A stretch of DNA of 64,000 bases, taken from assembly GCA_002118135.1 (NCBI GenBank), contig BDIU01000186.1, forward strand, positions 288,466-352,465. Reading direction: 5' to 3'. How positions within the stretch are numbered: the first letter of the stretch is position 1; the number at the start of each line of letters is the position of its first letter. Below, in pieces: positions 23,080 to 36,200 of this stretch. Source of the stretch: Trebouxia sp. TZW2008 (taxonomy: Eukaryota > Chlorophyta > Trebouxiophyceae > Trebouxiales > Trebouxiaceae). The notes under the pieces were generated by a model, which did not search any database, was not told where the DNA came from, and saw only the letters and a program-made list of their open reading frames with translations. The position numbers and the translations under genes were made by a program.

Positions 23080-23948
23080 ACACAGTCAGCTTGCTCTACC
23101 AGAATGGATTTACAGACAAGATGAAGTCAAGAGAGTGAATTCATGTCAGTAAGATGCCATGCATAGCTACAGGAGGTGGTGTATCATGCTGGCATCATTG
23201 AGTGAAGCCTGCTTCTTTTGCAACCCATCATGCACTCCTGCACCCCAGCTGCATCAGCCAGCTGAATCTGCATGGCTTGCTGGGAGCAATCTGGGCACAG
23301 CTGTTTCAGCAGCTTGCAATGTCTTATCTTGGGTGTATACATCATCTGGACGTCTCTGCACAGAGCTTGTTGACATTTGATACTCCACAGTGTCTTGGCC
23401 TTTTGCTTTGATGTGACTTGGTCCCCATGATCTTGCCTGATTCGAATCCAGCCCAGGTTTGTCTGACTGAAGATCTGTTACATTGAACCTTTTCCCTTCA
23501 GATTTCACGCTTCAGGAGATCAACCTTGCAAGTGTCACCGCAAACAGCAACAGACGCAGAAGCTGTAGATACAGACAATCATGTATTGCTGATTCAACAT
23601 TCATCAGAGCCTGTCAATCCAATACACACTGCGAGCTCCCACATACGGTCATTGCATCACACGCTATACAGGAAAACAAGCGTACTTAAGGCACTCAGTC
23701 TTGCAAGGAAGGTCGGACAGCTTGGCAAACTTTCGGCCTTGCTGATTAAGTGACCAACAATCTGTCATCTGACTGTCCACCCCAATTGCACGTAGGAAGC
23801 TGGCCTGGCCTGTCAGCTGCTGCTAAGTGGCCACTGTCAAAGGCTTGCAACACACAGCCAGCACCCAAGACTCGTGTTAACAAAATCGAGTCTGCAGCTG
23901 GAGCTTTGATGTGAGCACAGCCTCATTCACCAAAATTGCGCAATGGGT
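23080..23948. other. Convergent intergenic region
   Basis: The carrier (+) and AGT (-) end towards each other here. The open frames present are short and not linked by splice sites. A GATTCGAATCCAG motif near 23430 resembles a tRNA T-arm or the B-box of a tRNA-derived SINE, without further support. Confidence 0.4.
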
Positions 23949-26900
23949 CTATTTTAGCTTTCCTTGTTGCTTGAGGCCGTCTCTGAAGGCAGCCAGCACC
24001 AGTTCGACCTTTTCAGGCTTTGCATTGTAACCCATCAAACCTACCCTCCAAACCTTGCCGGCTGTGCCGCCTAGACCACCTGAGATTTCTAGGCTGTACT
24101 TGTCCATCGCATTCTTGACCACAGCACTCCAGTCCACGCCATCTGGGACCTACAGCCATGCCGTGCAGTGTTGACATGAGATGTATGTGATGCAGTTGCA
24201 GTGTGTCTTGACCTTGAGCAATGTATAAGAAGCTGCATTGATGCAGATCTGTGTCTTGTCCATGCCATTTCTGAACATAGCACTCCAGTCGACACCATCA
24301 GGAACCTGCAGCCATGCCGTGCTGTGTCGACATGACATATGTGTGATGCATTTGCAGTGTGTTTTGACTTTGAGCAATGCATAAGGAGCTGCATTCACGC
24401 AGATCTGTGTCTTGTCCTCTGCATTCTTGACCACAGCATTTCAGTCCACGCCGTTGGGTACCTGGATGCATGCTATGCAGTGTCAACACGGCAGGCGCTG
24501 AGTACATTTGCAGTGTGTGTTGAACTTGAGCAACGCCCAGGAAGTTGCAGACATGTAGATTTGTGTCTTGACAGTCTCAGCATGAGACTGAACCTAGGCC
24601 CTCAAGCATCATGTGTGATGCTCCACTTTGATCTGAGTAGCATTGCAGTTATCCCTCACAACACAGACATGGCATGATAGAGTTTATACACCAATATGGG
24701 GCATTACATTCAGATGCAAAACACATGTGATGGTGTTAACATCTGATCATGTGGCGTTGCTTATGGCTGCAAGACACACTGTGAAAATGTTGACATCTGC
24801 AGTGTGGCATCACAAACAGCTACATACATACTGTGATGGTGCTGACTGTGATGAAGCGCTCATTGTCATTCTGCACAAAAGACTTGAGGTCCATGGACTT
24901 GAGGTCGTCTCACAGCAGATGGTGCGTATTCTTTGAGCAGCATCACAGTCACAACTTGCTGTGGTAAGCTGAGGGACGGACCCTGATGGTGTTGACTGTG
25001 ATGAGGCGCTCATCATCATTCTGTACAAATGACTTGAGGCCCATGGACTTGAAGCCGTCCCACAGCAGGTGGAGCATGTTCTTTGAGCAGCATCACAGTC
25101 CTGGCTCGCGATGCAACTATGCCAACAAATGCAAGGCATTGCATGCAGCTGAGAGACTTACTGTGATGGTATTGACTGTGCTGAGGCGCTCATCATCGTG
25201 CTGCAGGAAGAACTTGATCACATTGGCTTGAAACCCTCCCACAGCAGGTGGTGCATATGCGACAGCTTGCAATGCAATCATGCCAACATATGCAACTTTG
25301 TATGCAGCTGAGAGACGTACTGTGATGGTGTTGACGGTGATGAGGCGCTCATCATCGTTCTGTACAAAGGACTTGAGGCCCATGGACTTGAGGCCGTCCC
25401 ACAGCAGGTGGTGCATGTTCTCATGCCTCTCCCACTGCTCCTTCAATCCCTCCTCTGAGGAGATGGCCAAAGCTTCCCGCATGCCGTACCTGCCATAAAC
25501 ACATTGTAAACAGCATAGACATCTGACAATAACCAATGGGATGCATTACAGAGCCGCAGGTATACGCTTTGGACTTCACTGCGTATGACCACGGGCGACC
25601 CACTTTGGCCTTTTGCAATGCAGAAAGATGGTTGTACCTTGGTGCTTTACATCAGCGAGCAACAGGCATTCATTGCTTCAGAATGTCATAAGGACAATTA
25701 GCTCACAAGGCGACGTCTCTGCATTATTGGTCAACACAGCCAAGACCATGCGCAAGTGAAGCGCCTCGCCCTGCATCAGAAACGTTGGCTCAGTACATGA
25801 GGCAAGCTGAAGAAAACAGACTCAGGTCATCCACAACTAGCACCTGGACTGCAACCTGCAATCTGTTGTGAAAATCATGATGGATGTTGCTATTAGCATG
25901 ATCATCACTGTCACCATTGTTTTTGTCATGATGCTTATGCTGCTGAAGGGCATTGGTACGATGAACTTACAGTTGGTTGTTACCATTGCCAGTGTCTATT
26001 CAGTAATCAGGCCAGAGTGATCAGGCCAGAGAGGCGGGAGACTGACCATGTGCTGACCATGCCAGTGTGGTGGTACCAGCGCTTGCCAAAGAGGCCCCAG
26101 TAGTCTCCTACTAGGTTCAGGTCCAGGTTGTATGTCGCCACTTTGGTCTTGCGGTTCTGAATCTTCTCCAGAGTGCGCTGGTTCAAAAACAGAGGTGCAG
26201 CACCTGCACCAGGCATGGCATCGCTTCGACACAGGAGGGCGCTGGCTTAAATACAGTGGCGCAGCAGTTGCAATCCAAGTCATGTTGATGCTACAGAGTG
26301 CCCTGATGGTGAGGACACAGGTCCTACATGTTGCACGCTTTCAGTTAGGGCTTCTGTCACAGCACACAGGCAAGCTGTCAGGCTGCAGCGCTCTTTGAAC
26401 TGAGGTAAAAGCAACAAGGCACAAGGTTTGAAGCTGAAGTGTTGACCTGGTGGCGCACTGAGGCACTTCTGTGAGCCCGAGTAGGCAATGTCAATGCCCC
26501 AGGCATCAGCGAAGAAGGGCACGCCGCCCAGAGAGCACACTGTGTCCACAATCAGCAAGGTGCCATTCTTCTGACACAGCTCACCAAGACCTTCTAGGTT
26601 CTGGTAGACTCCTGTGCTGCTCTCACCCTGCACCGCCAACGCAAGGTTGTTGCAGTACTGTTTGCAGTACTTGCATGAGACTCAAGACATCTGGCCGCTC
26701 ATGTTCAAAACTCCAAGCGGGATTTCAGCTGAGCGCTATGCTTGCAAACATTCAAACGGTATGCTCTTGATATGCTGGGGCAACTTGAATGAGGAACAAA
26801 GTGAATGGTCGTAAACGCTCTAATCATTGCTCAATTTGACAGATATGTAACACTGTCATCAAGAGAACTTGCAGCTTGAACACCTTGACTTTCTGTCATG

Positions 26901-28439
26901 GCTTTGCCTGCATCTTGCAAATTGAACTTTGCAGCAAGTGTCTACCCTGCCAGTCCCAATTCAACAGCAACACTGGACACATGAGTGCATCAACAAAGGG
27001 TACAAACAACTTGTGATGTCTTGCAAGCAGACTGCATACTGTGATAGCAAAGCATGGACATAGCAATGTGCATTGATGCACTGAACAACCGGCACAGATG
27101 GCAGGCTGCATACTGTGACAACAAAGCATGGACGCAGCTGTGCACAGTCATGCACTGAATACCTGGCACAGAAATAGGGCAGCTGGTTTGTTCTTCTCAA
27201 TGGCTGCCTTGAGCTCTTTGTATGAGAAGCTTTTGCCTGGTGCTTGCTTCAGCTCAATCACATCACCTAAAGACAAACAGCAAATTGATGCAGACCCCTG
27301 TTGTGTGCGCATGGGAACTTGATGGTCGACTTCAGAGATTTGCAATGCATATGTCAATGTCATGCCTAAGCATGCAGGATTTGCTGGACAGTTCTGCTGC
27401 TCCATAGCTCTGACTTCATGTCATATCCCATGAGCAGCAGAACTGTCCAGCAAGCATCCAGGTGTCATAAGCAGGCACTGGCACTATGTGCTGCATTTAT
27501 CACATTTTCTGTAAGCAAGATGCAAGCATGTATCTAAGCATGTCAGAGTGCATTTGCAGCATCAGCATTGGAAGCATCTCAAAGTCACATGGCATGTCAT
27601 TGTGGCGCTGACACATAGTTGCATGTTTCGGACTTGGGGCGCGCCCACAATGCCAATGCTACCAATGCATGGTGGTCTGACATGCTTAGATGATGCAACA
27701 TCCAAGCATAAAGTGCTGTGCATACCGCCATATCGTTCAGCCAAATCTGCCACTCGCATGCCCCAAATCCCATTGTTCCCCACAACAATCTTCTCTCCAG
27801 GCTCGATACAGTTGGCTATACATGCCTCCATGCCAGCATGGCCTGTGCCGCTGATGAGCAATGTGTTGCCCAAGTCTGTCTGAAACACATACTTCAGGCC
27901 CTCTTGAATCTCATCCATGATTTTGAAGAAAGGGGGGTGCATGTGACCCAGCATGGGAAGTGACTGGGCTGCCAGAACACGCGGGTAAGCATTTGCTGGT
28001 CCTGGGCCCATCAGCAACCGTGATGGTACCTGAAACACAGGCCATAGCGATTCAGCCAGACAATGCAGCTTGGTTGCTTATGGCATGCCATCTAGTTGCC
28101 TAGTTGGGCTGTCATGACGACGTTGCTGCGCGGACTTCTTCAGAAGGTGAAACTTGATGCAGAAGCCCTCTGTAGGAATGTACCAAACGCGAAGGGCTCA
28201 GACCCTGTCTGCCGCTGGCTAGACAAGACGTAGTCTAGGCATGTTGCAGCTCGCAAAGCTTTGCAGTATAGCAGCGTCACCTGCAAAACGCCCACAGGAC
28301 CCTTGTGGTTGTCAGAGACCTCAGGTAGGCTGTTGTCTATGCCATGGGCGGGTGCGGTTGCCGCAGCACCGGCGAAAGATCGCTCCTGTGCTCGGGCAAG
28401 CCCAGACAGCACTCGCCGCCAAGCGCTGGGTCGCATCAT
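23949..28439 (-). CDS. AGT: Alanine-glyoxylate aminotransferase, mitochondrial type
   Basis: A PLP enzyme that converts glyoxylate plus alanine to glycine plus pyruvate. Seven exons join in phase: 28439-28281, 28029-27726, 27266-27163, 26627-26447, 26203-26047, 25489-25321 and 24149-23949 (424 residues). The first 53 residues begin [20 protein letters not shown], an arginine-rich amphipathic mitochondrial presequence. The enzyme proper starts with [15 protein letters not shown]. Further hallmarks are [20 protein letters not shown]-type [12 protein letters not shown], the PLP-binding Lys243 in [29 protein letters not shown] and [19 protein letters not shown]. The C-terminus, QQGKLK, is not a peroxisomal signal. 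It resembles human AGXT more than plant serine-glyoxylate transaminase, which is encoded separately 10 kb away. Introns 5 and 6 contain several partial copies of exons 6 and 7. Confidence 0.96.
24105..24475 (-). repeat. Three tandem partial copies of AGT exon 7 5' edge
   Basis: The acceptor side and first codons of exon 7 ([16 protein letters not shown]) recur about every 145-150 bases near 24110-24150, 24250-24300 and 24405-24465. The copies keep recognisable PDGVDWS sequence. Only the first is followed by the rest of the domain. Confidence 0.85.
24830..25425 (-). repeat. Four tandem copies of AGT exon 6 3' half with its 5' splice site
   Basis: Units begin near 24838, 24987, 25157 and 25326 (spacings 149, 170, 169). 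Each encodes a version of [18 protein letters not shown] followed by a donor-like GT. The 25326 unit belongs to the spliced exon; the other three lie in intron 6. Coding similarity is high, for example [18 protein letters not shown] against [23 protein letters not shown] readings. Confidence 0.88.
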
Positions 28440-28521
28440 GACTGCAGCTCTTTGCAGCCACTCAGATCAGTAATTCGCCGCGGTCGCTGCCAAAAAGAAC
28501 AGCCGGACCGGCTCTGGAACG

Positions 28522-29475
28522 TCAACGCGAACGGATTTGGCTGTGGTCAGCGCTGATCATGTCGTTGGCCGTCAACGCTCTCAACTGGCTTTTACTCAGC
28601 AAGGAAGACTCAGAGCAGAGTCGTGAGTCCTGCAGGCACAAAAGCCCAGAATACTTTGACAGGCTTAGGTTGCAGCGCCAGCGCATGGCATGCTTGGCTT
28701 TCTTTGCTGCAGCAGCCAGAGTTTCTGCTCCATATGCCATGTTGCATGGAACAGAAACCGCAGGTATCTGTACTCCCCAACTCGGTCCACCACTCTGTCT
28801 TGAAAGGCAAATGGAGCACAATCAGATCGTCTAGCCTCAAACGCCACAGCTTTGGTCTTACTAAGGTTGACTGCCAGCTGCCTTTGCACATCTGCAAATG
28901 GTTGTGCCTATGCATCAAGCACTCTAGACTTGCATCACAAGAGACCACTGTGCTTCAGCTTTTGCACTGCTATCCAAAACCCGTCTTCTTCCTCATGCTC
29001 CCTCACCGGAATGTGGCACAAGCCTGAAGCCGCATCTGCTTTCTGGACTGTGCCTTTGTCCAATGCTCTGTGCTCAATGACCACATGCTGTATCCTCCTG
29101 CCCTCACAGACACTGTGTGGTAATCAGAGCTGAAAGGTCAACGCCGCATGGTGCTCCTGTACAGCTAACATATCACCGTTGGTTTGAGTGTCAATCATTA
29201 GAGTCTACACCCCGCTGTAGGGAGCCAGGTGTGGCGCATCAAGCTACTTGGCTTGAAAGCACAGGTGAATGTGTCTGGCGCCCACCGGCAGCTGATCAGA
29301 GTTTGCTTCCAAAAAGAGAGCAATGTCCCCCTGATGAAAGGCTGAACCAAACAAAAGAAATTGTTTGCTTCAAATGATACCGTAACCTGGCAGTCAAACA
29401 GAAAGTGTGGATCACTCTCAACAGCTTGCATGGCACAATGATAGCACATGCGTGATTTCCTAGGGGGTTTGGAAA
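28522..29475 (-). mobile_element. Non-LTR retrotransposon (LINE) fragments
   Basis: Minus-strand fragments read LAVNLSKTKAVAFEARRSD and VVDRVGEYRYLRFLFHAT, which are the conserved downstream part of a LINE reverse transcriptase (NxxKTK and YLGxxF motifs), with frameshifts. A second fragment (29449-29198) has CYHCAMQAVESDPHFLFDC, resembling the zinc-knuckle tail of such elements. The tail lies upstream of the polymerase piece, so at least two broken insertions are present. No intact frame remains. Confidence 0.7.
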
Positions 29476-32400
29476 CTAGTCATCTGTCAGTCTCAATTCT
29501 GAGGACAGGTGCTCCTGGTTGACAATTGACAAGAGCAATCACAGGGCTTGATTGTGACAATGGACTCAGATATCCTAGCCAGTTGATCAGGGCTTGAACA
29601 CGTGAGTCAACGTAACAGCCAGCCTGTGGAGGAGTGGATGTTTGGCAGACTGAAATGGGCCAGGCGTCTGGCAAGATGTCAACAGCAGACGACACAGAAA
29701 AAGTGCCCTCAGTCAATATGCCTTGGAAGCGGTGGTCATCGAACTGAGTGAACACTTTTGAAACCAGCCTGTCCTGACTACACTGACATGTGTACAAGCC
29801 TTTTTGACGCATCATACAGCCAAAGTTGTACCAAAAAGAGCGCAGCAAACTGTTGGGGCCATGTGCGCGTATGCTGCTCCGATCCTCAGGGTCAGAAGCA
29901 AGCACAGCTTGAAGCCTGCCACTGCAAATGTGCAGGTCACCTGATGTGATGTTGGAGCCAGCAGCTGCACCCAAATGTGCTGACGCTTGACGTGTGGAAC
30001 CAGATAGTCAGTGCTGGTCAGCAATATGGATGCATTTACAGTCAATACACACATTGGCAGTCAGAGCCTGACATGATAGTCATGCCGTCACTGTACGTTG
30101 AAATGCAAGAGAGCTCTGTGTATTTGAGCCGTTCACATCCTAGTCATACAGGCACTCAGGCACCTGAAACAGACGGTGTTGGGGCCGCCGACAGCCCAAG
30201 GTGTCGCTGCTGCGCTCAAGTTGAATACATATGCCTTGGATCACTGCCAGCCAGTCATGCTGAGCACATTGCTGTATATGACAGTGGCTGATGCAGCATC
30301 ACAAACAGGCAAAAGGTGAAAACATTGCAAACCTGCCAAAAGCCTCAGTCCTGCTGCAAACCCAGAGGAACCAGCCAATGCTGCCATGCACACAAACATC
30401 TGCATGCACTTTGCTGCTTGTTCTGCTGTCACTGTGTGCATCCTTCATAGTGAACAGGAAAGTTGCAGCTGTGGATTCTCCAGCTGGACACCAATGTCCA
30501 CACCACCCCTATGCAACTCAGGGGATGCAGAGGCATGCAGTCCAAGAGCGGCAGGGAGGGCCAGTACGCGATGCACAGTCCTGTCTTCGGCAATTTGATG
30601 CTCAAACAACGCACTACTGCTGCTTGTGCTTTCGCGTTAAGCTGGCTTGCATGCACAAGTGCCAAAAGCAAGTGCCTGGCAGCCACTGCTGTCTAGTCAC
30701 ATGTCTGCGTCACATGCCTGACTCATCGATTGTGCAGAACTTGGGGATTTCTGAAATGTGGGGATTGCCGAAGCACGCCTACTTGAAGCCCTCGCACTCG
30801 CAAATTGACCAACCGACCACGACCCGCTCGCTGTTCATGAAAGCTCGGCATCTGCTTTCTACGTAATCTGTGACACAAGGAGTAGCTGCCATCTTTTGTT
30901 GTTGCGGTCGAGAGCTCAGATATCGGGACCCCGCCTTGGTACTGCTGAGTGCGTGAGGCCACTGCGAGGGCTTCTGCCCTTGACTGGCCCGGCTCAGTAA
31001 GGCCCTGAGTAGCCACACCAGGCAAGCTTTAGCGGGCCAGCGCCGGTCTGAGCTTGACACCTTTCTGCCATGCCTCTTGCTCTGCCCTCTTGTGACGTTT
31101 CAGCCTCTGCTACTAGCAAAGACAATGCACATGCAACCCTCTTGTGCTTTGAGCTGTCTGGCTGTGGGGTAGAGGAGAAACCAGGTAAGCCTATGCAGGT
31201 CAGCTTGGAGCCAACTATGTCTTGTCTGAGATGCGCTATGGCTATGCTCTCCTCTGCCAACAGTAGCACAACAATGTGCTGTTCCTGTGTTTTCTGCGGA
31301 CAATTTTTGAGAAGGAACAGAGTGCGCCTTGCGCAAGCCCAGAGACTGTCAAGGTGTGTGGACACCCTGTGTTGCCTGCACATGCTGTGATGCACATTTT
31401 GTGGTAGATCTGCCATTGAGTGGCCTGCTGACGCTATCCTGCAAGCAGGCGCTGAGCCTTGATACTGCTGTTTTGCAGGCTTGCTATGCCAACGAGGAGG
31501 ACATCGACGTCGCGCCATCCTCCAAAACAACTAGTCAGTCTGTGTGGTATCCATCTGAGAACTGCTGTTGAGTTGCTTGCCTGGTGCAGTCCTCGTGACG
31601 TCAAGTCTGGTGTTGCAGGTGGCTCAAACATAGCTGATCCATTGGCGGCCAGGCCAAATCCTTTTGCATGACAGGTCAGCTTTTCAATTACCGCTTTTTG
31701 CGCTAAACAATCATGTCCAGCATACACTTGATCCCATGTGTGTTGTGTACAAGAGAGGCGGCGTATGACACTGTTGAAACTAAACTCAAGCAGACAAAGG
31801 CGACATCTTCAGCATGGTCTATTCAGCAATGGTCTGTTTGTGTTTTGATTTGTTGCTGTGTGTCTTTCATTGAATGCTGAATGCATGCAGTAGATTTGAC
31901 ATTCAGCTCAATTGCATCAGGCACAGCAGACTGTTGATATCTGTTTGTGTACAATGTTGTGCGCTTGCTTTGCAGTTCGGGTTGCTGCACAACTTACATC
32001 ATTGGCATGGGTGTTTTGGTCTGTGTGGACAGGGCAAGCTGTGAAGGTCTCAAGGCCAAATAGCTAAACTGCATCGCGTCTGCTGATACCATCAGCTGCA
32101 TTCAAGGTATGTCTGGTTTTGCATTTCCTGTGAGTGATACTGCAATGCTTGCTGCAATTCACATGGCCAGTGTCCATGCGAAGCTGTGTTCTGCTTGACA
32201 AGATCAAGCCAGGCTTCACATGTGCTTGTGCGCTTGCAGGTGATAGCGGCATTTTCAGTCATAGAGCAGCACAAAGCCTTCATGACAATTCTGTAAATCG
32301 GGTGCTCAACAGCGTTTACCACCTGGAGGCATGCTGCTGAAAGCCAGGCATGGAGGTTAATGCGCTGCGTTGATATCAGGCGTCAAGCAACAGATGGTCT

Positions 32401-33281
32401 AGGCCTACTAAATGCTCAGATGCACATGCTTGAACTACACCATGCACAGCATTTATACATGCATCCGACTTGTGCGCAGCTGCGAAGTTTCGTCCCTGTG
32501 GACAATCATGCAAAGCTCTTTGCAACCAATTACAATTGGTAATGCTGCAGAACCTGTTGATGTGCCTTTTGCCTGCTCTGTGGTGCTTCACACAATACTG
32601 TGACTCTCTGCGACCCCATGATGACTTCAGTGGTCACTGGAACTTCGGCCAGCAGTCGACCTGTAACACCTGGCACAAGCTTCCTTACTCTGTTTGCGCT
32701 GCATGCCAACCATGTCGACTAGATCTGCGCAACGCTGAGCGAGCACATTTTCCTGTGCTGTTGATGAAGCACATGTTCAGACATGCAAATAGGTGTTAAG
32801 CAGAGTCAAGTACACAAAGCGCTATGGCAAGCCTTGACAACACAAAGCTTTGCAAACAGCTTGTTGGGAGGCGCAAGCCGTTCACAGAGTTTGCGTCTCA
32901 TGTTCACTCATTGAGAATGCTACTAGCTAGCTAGTAGGTCTACAGTAGTTCTCAAGCTGCATGATGCAGCCTTTCAACGAAAATTGAGACACAATTCCTT
33001 GAACTCAAAGCTGACATTTTGAGCGGTAAGCTCTTTTAACAATGGAGGGTACCGCGGTTGAGAGCATCGGTTGGCATCCTCTGATGCACCCTTCAGTTAT
33101 TCCTTTGACTAACCGTTCCAGCAATGCATGCATGCAATCTGCCCAACAACAACCGGGATCAGTCAATCATACAAACTGTTGGCATCTGTGCATGAATGGC
33201 AAAATGGTGACACATGCTGTATCTGTAGCATCTGTGCATTTGCTGCTTGTGACTGTGAAATTGCTTTGCAGCTCTGCTAAT
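29476..33281. other. Gene-poor region with unassigned open frames
   Basis: A 164-codon minus-strand frame at 29974-29480 and a 178-codon frame at 31530-30994 show no recognised domain. On the plus strand, two small open exons at about 31490-31528 and 31619-31671 could join in phase to end a protein with EEDIDVAPSSKTTSGSNIA, but I cannot place its beginning. A 93-codon minus frame at 31060-30779 ends ERVVVGWSICECEGFK. None is supported well enough for a gene call. An 18-bp perfect palindrome (CTACTAGCTAGCTAGTAG) lies near 32920. Confidence 0.35.
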
Positions 33282-36200
33282 CTACTTGCTGTACTGAGGG
33301 AACTTGTGCTTAGGCAGGTCCTTGGCGTTCACAATGCTTGGGGCTTCTCCTGGGATCTGCTCAAAAGGACCATCAACAAAAGCCAACATCGACTGGGAGG
33401 TGACTGGCTGCTGCTTCAGGACAGCTGTCACATTGCATGCTGCCAAAGTGGCCTGTGGCACACGTGCATACATAGTAAACTGGTTTCACACCATTGCGGC
33501 TGTGATACTTTTGCAGTGCTGTCACAACAAAGCAGCAGTCCTTGTGAGCCACCCACGTTCAAGAAAATAATGCACGTCATGCGTAAGGTTGCTGCCATGA
33601 TGTGACAAGTCTCAATGCAGCTGCACATGCTGTTTAGACATGACTGTCAATCAGCGTGGTGTCAGCCAGGTGACATGCATTTTACGGTATATCTGCATGA
33701 CATGCACCTTGTGAGCAACAGGGTTTGATTATGCAGTATCATTGTCTCCCATGCTACAAGGGCGCAGCCTGTCGCAGGAGAAACTGCATTCCATTTGCAG
33801 GCACGATTAATGATGTCAGCAGGTCAACAGTTTTTGCACTTACCATGCCTGCCCTTGTCCAGAAGGATGCGGATGCAATGTGAGGCACAATGACTGCATT
33901 GTCACACTCTTCCAGCCCAGGCTTCATGTTAGGTTCATCCTCGAACACATCCAATCCCACCCTGTACATAAGCATGGTCAGCCCAGCCTGTTTTTCAAAT
34001 TCCCAAGACGCCAAGCCATTTATAAAAGCCTTTTCAGACCGCTGAAGTGCATCTGTAGCAGGGCAGAGATGGTAGGCTTGAGTTGTCTGAGAAAAGGTCC
34101 TTTCTAGCTATCCTTTACAGCAAAGTCAGCTTATGGCGGCTGTACATGCAAGAATGAGCACAGCTGCATCTGATTGTTTGCAAGAATTTGTGTCACCCTC
34201 TGCAGCCTGGGGTGAACCTGAACTGCTCTGCAAGCAGCTGACACATGATGAAGCTGCTTTTGAGGGAGGCCTCCATTGCTTTTCAGGCTGAAAGAAGGTC
34301 AATTGTCGCCATGTAACAACTCAGATGCTGAATCACATGCCATGCAGGTGCTGATTGCAGGCTTCAAACACATTGCAACAACAGCTTCCAAGGCGCAATG
34401 CAGTTGGCTCCAAAAGCAAAAGGGATTCCAGGCCAAGGACATGTGCATACCTGAAGTTGGGGTTGGCTTTGAGGTGTTTCACCAAAGCTGTCTCATCTAT
34501 GACCGGCCCTCGTGACGCATTCACCAGGATTGCATCCTCCTTCATGATGCTCAACCGCTCCTCATTGATCAGGTGCTTGGTTTCATCAGTCAGGGCACAG
34601 TGCAGACTGACCACCTGTAAGAAGGCATGCACTTCTGGCAATGGTACTGTTTGTTGACGTCCTGTGACATCAACTCCAGACAACTGTATTCACCAGCAAG
34701 TAAACCAAGTGAGTTTGCAGCTGAGACTGTTCTCAGCAACAGTACTGTGTGGCCAATAACATGCTGACCAGCGCCATTAACCACACAAAGTCCTTGATGC
34801 GTTTGCAGGGGCAGATCGGAAAGACGCCAACCAGCAATGCTGGGCAGGAGACATATCTAAGAATATAGTGCGCAACATGGCTGTGCAGAAAGCCAAGATG
34901 CTTAACGATGTTGGCAGTGTTGCGCGTTAACTTGCTTGCTGATGCTTCCAGTGATGCTCCTGTTTGATGAGCATGAAGTCAGGCTGGGGAATATGAGCAG
35001 TATTGGATTGCTTCAACTTGGCCAATGCGCTATGCTTGAGCCAAACCCTGGTGAGGCTGACAACTGAACATTGTCAGACAACCCAGCATCATTTGCAGTT
35101 CAGGCAGCTTCAGAGATGCTTACATTGGACTCTTTGAGCACTTCCTCCACTGTGTCCAGCTTGCGTATGCTCACAGGCGGCTCTTTTGCATGCTCCAACA
35201 CCTGCGAGGCAACATCTGCAGTCAGTCCTTCAACAACCATGCATCTGTGGAGTTCAGTACCACAGCAAACATGCCTTGGCGCTGGCAGGCACATCAACAG
35301 CAGCGTAGAAAGATTGCACCTGCAACTGCTGCAAATGCAGCAGGTGGCCTGTTAGAAAAATTTAACCTGAGGTTCCAGCAAGTAGGATGCTGATACTCCA
35401 TTGCATGAGCACAGTCACAGACATGTCTCGACAAGCAACTCCGCAATTTGGCTTGCAGCTCAGCAGCCCAGCTGGCTCAAAACAAGCCAGTCTGCAAGCT
35501 TTGTATGCTTGACAGCATGTTGCGATAGTTTACTGGTCAACAAAAGGTGCTGCTGAGCCAGCTCAGCAACAGATTGCAGCCACTTTGCCGGCGCAGCATG
35601 TCCAACGACATTGTGTAACACTCTTGCCAGGCACCGTACACAGGACATACCAATGCAAAGTGTCCTGCCTGCCTACTTATTGACAGCATGCACAGCTTGC
35701 CCTGTGCTCTCGGCGCTCGATATGCAGCATGCATACTACTCAAGGTACAGCATGCCTTACTGACTACACTGAGCACTTTGACATGTGGCATTGTACCTTG
35801 TACTGCTTGACATAGTCCTCAAGGAATCTATTGGGGTAGGGATCAAAACGCCCAATATTGCAGGTGTGGTTCTCCATGCAAAATCCTAGGACACTGACAT
35901 TGCCAGCATACCTTGTTGTACTGCTTGACATAGTCTTCAAGGAACTTGTTGGGGTAGGGATCAAAGTACACAATGTTGCACTTGTGGCCCTCCATTAGCA
36001 TGCGGGCATAGGCAGCGCCAATGCGACCAGCTCCCACAATGCCAACAGTCTTGTTCTGCAGTAGCTGACCCACAAACAGGTTGGGCAACCAGCCCTTGTA
36101 CTGGCCCCCTCGCATGAACTTGTCTGCCTCTACAATACGGCGTGCTGCTGCAAAGGTAAGCGAATGAGCCAGCTCTGCTGTGGTCTCTGTCAACACACCT

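Noticed and set aside
23949..28439. Peroxisomal targeting of AGT through its C-terminal GKLK
   Set aside because: The tripeptide KLK does not match PTS1, and the N-terminus has a clear arginine-rich mitochondrial-type presequence.
29480..29974. 164-codon minus-strand frame as an independent gene
   Set aside because: No recognisable domain or splice partners, and it adjoins LINE debris; possibly transposon-derived, so left unassigned.
33042..33605. 187-codon plus-strand open frame
   Set aside because: It is antisense to the last HPR1 exon and intron, has no family motifs, and the opposite strand carries a fully conserved coding exon.
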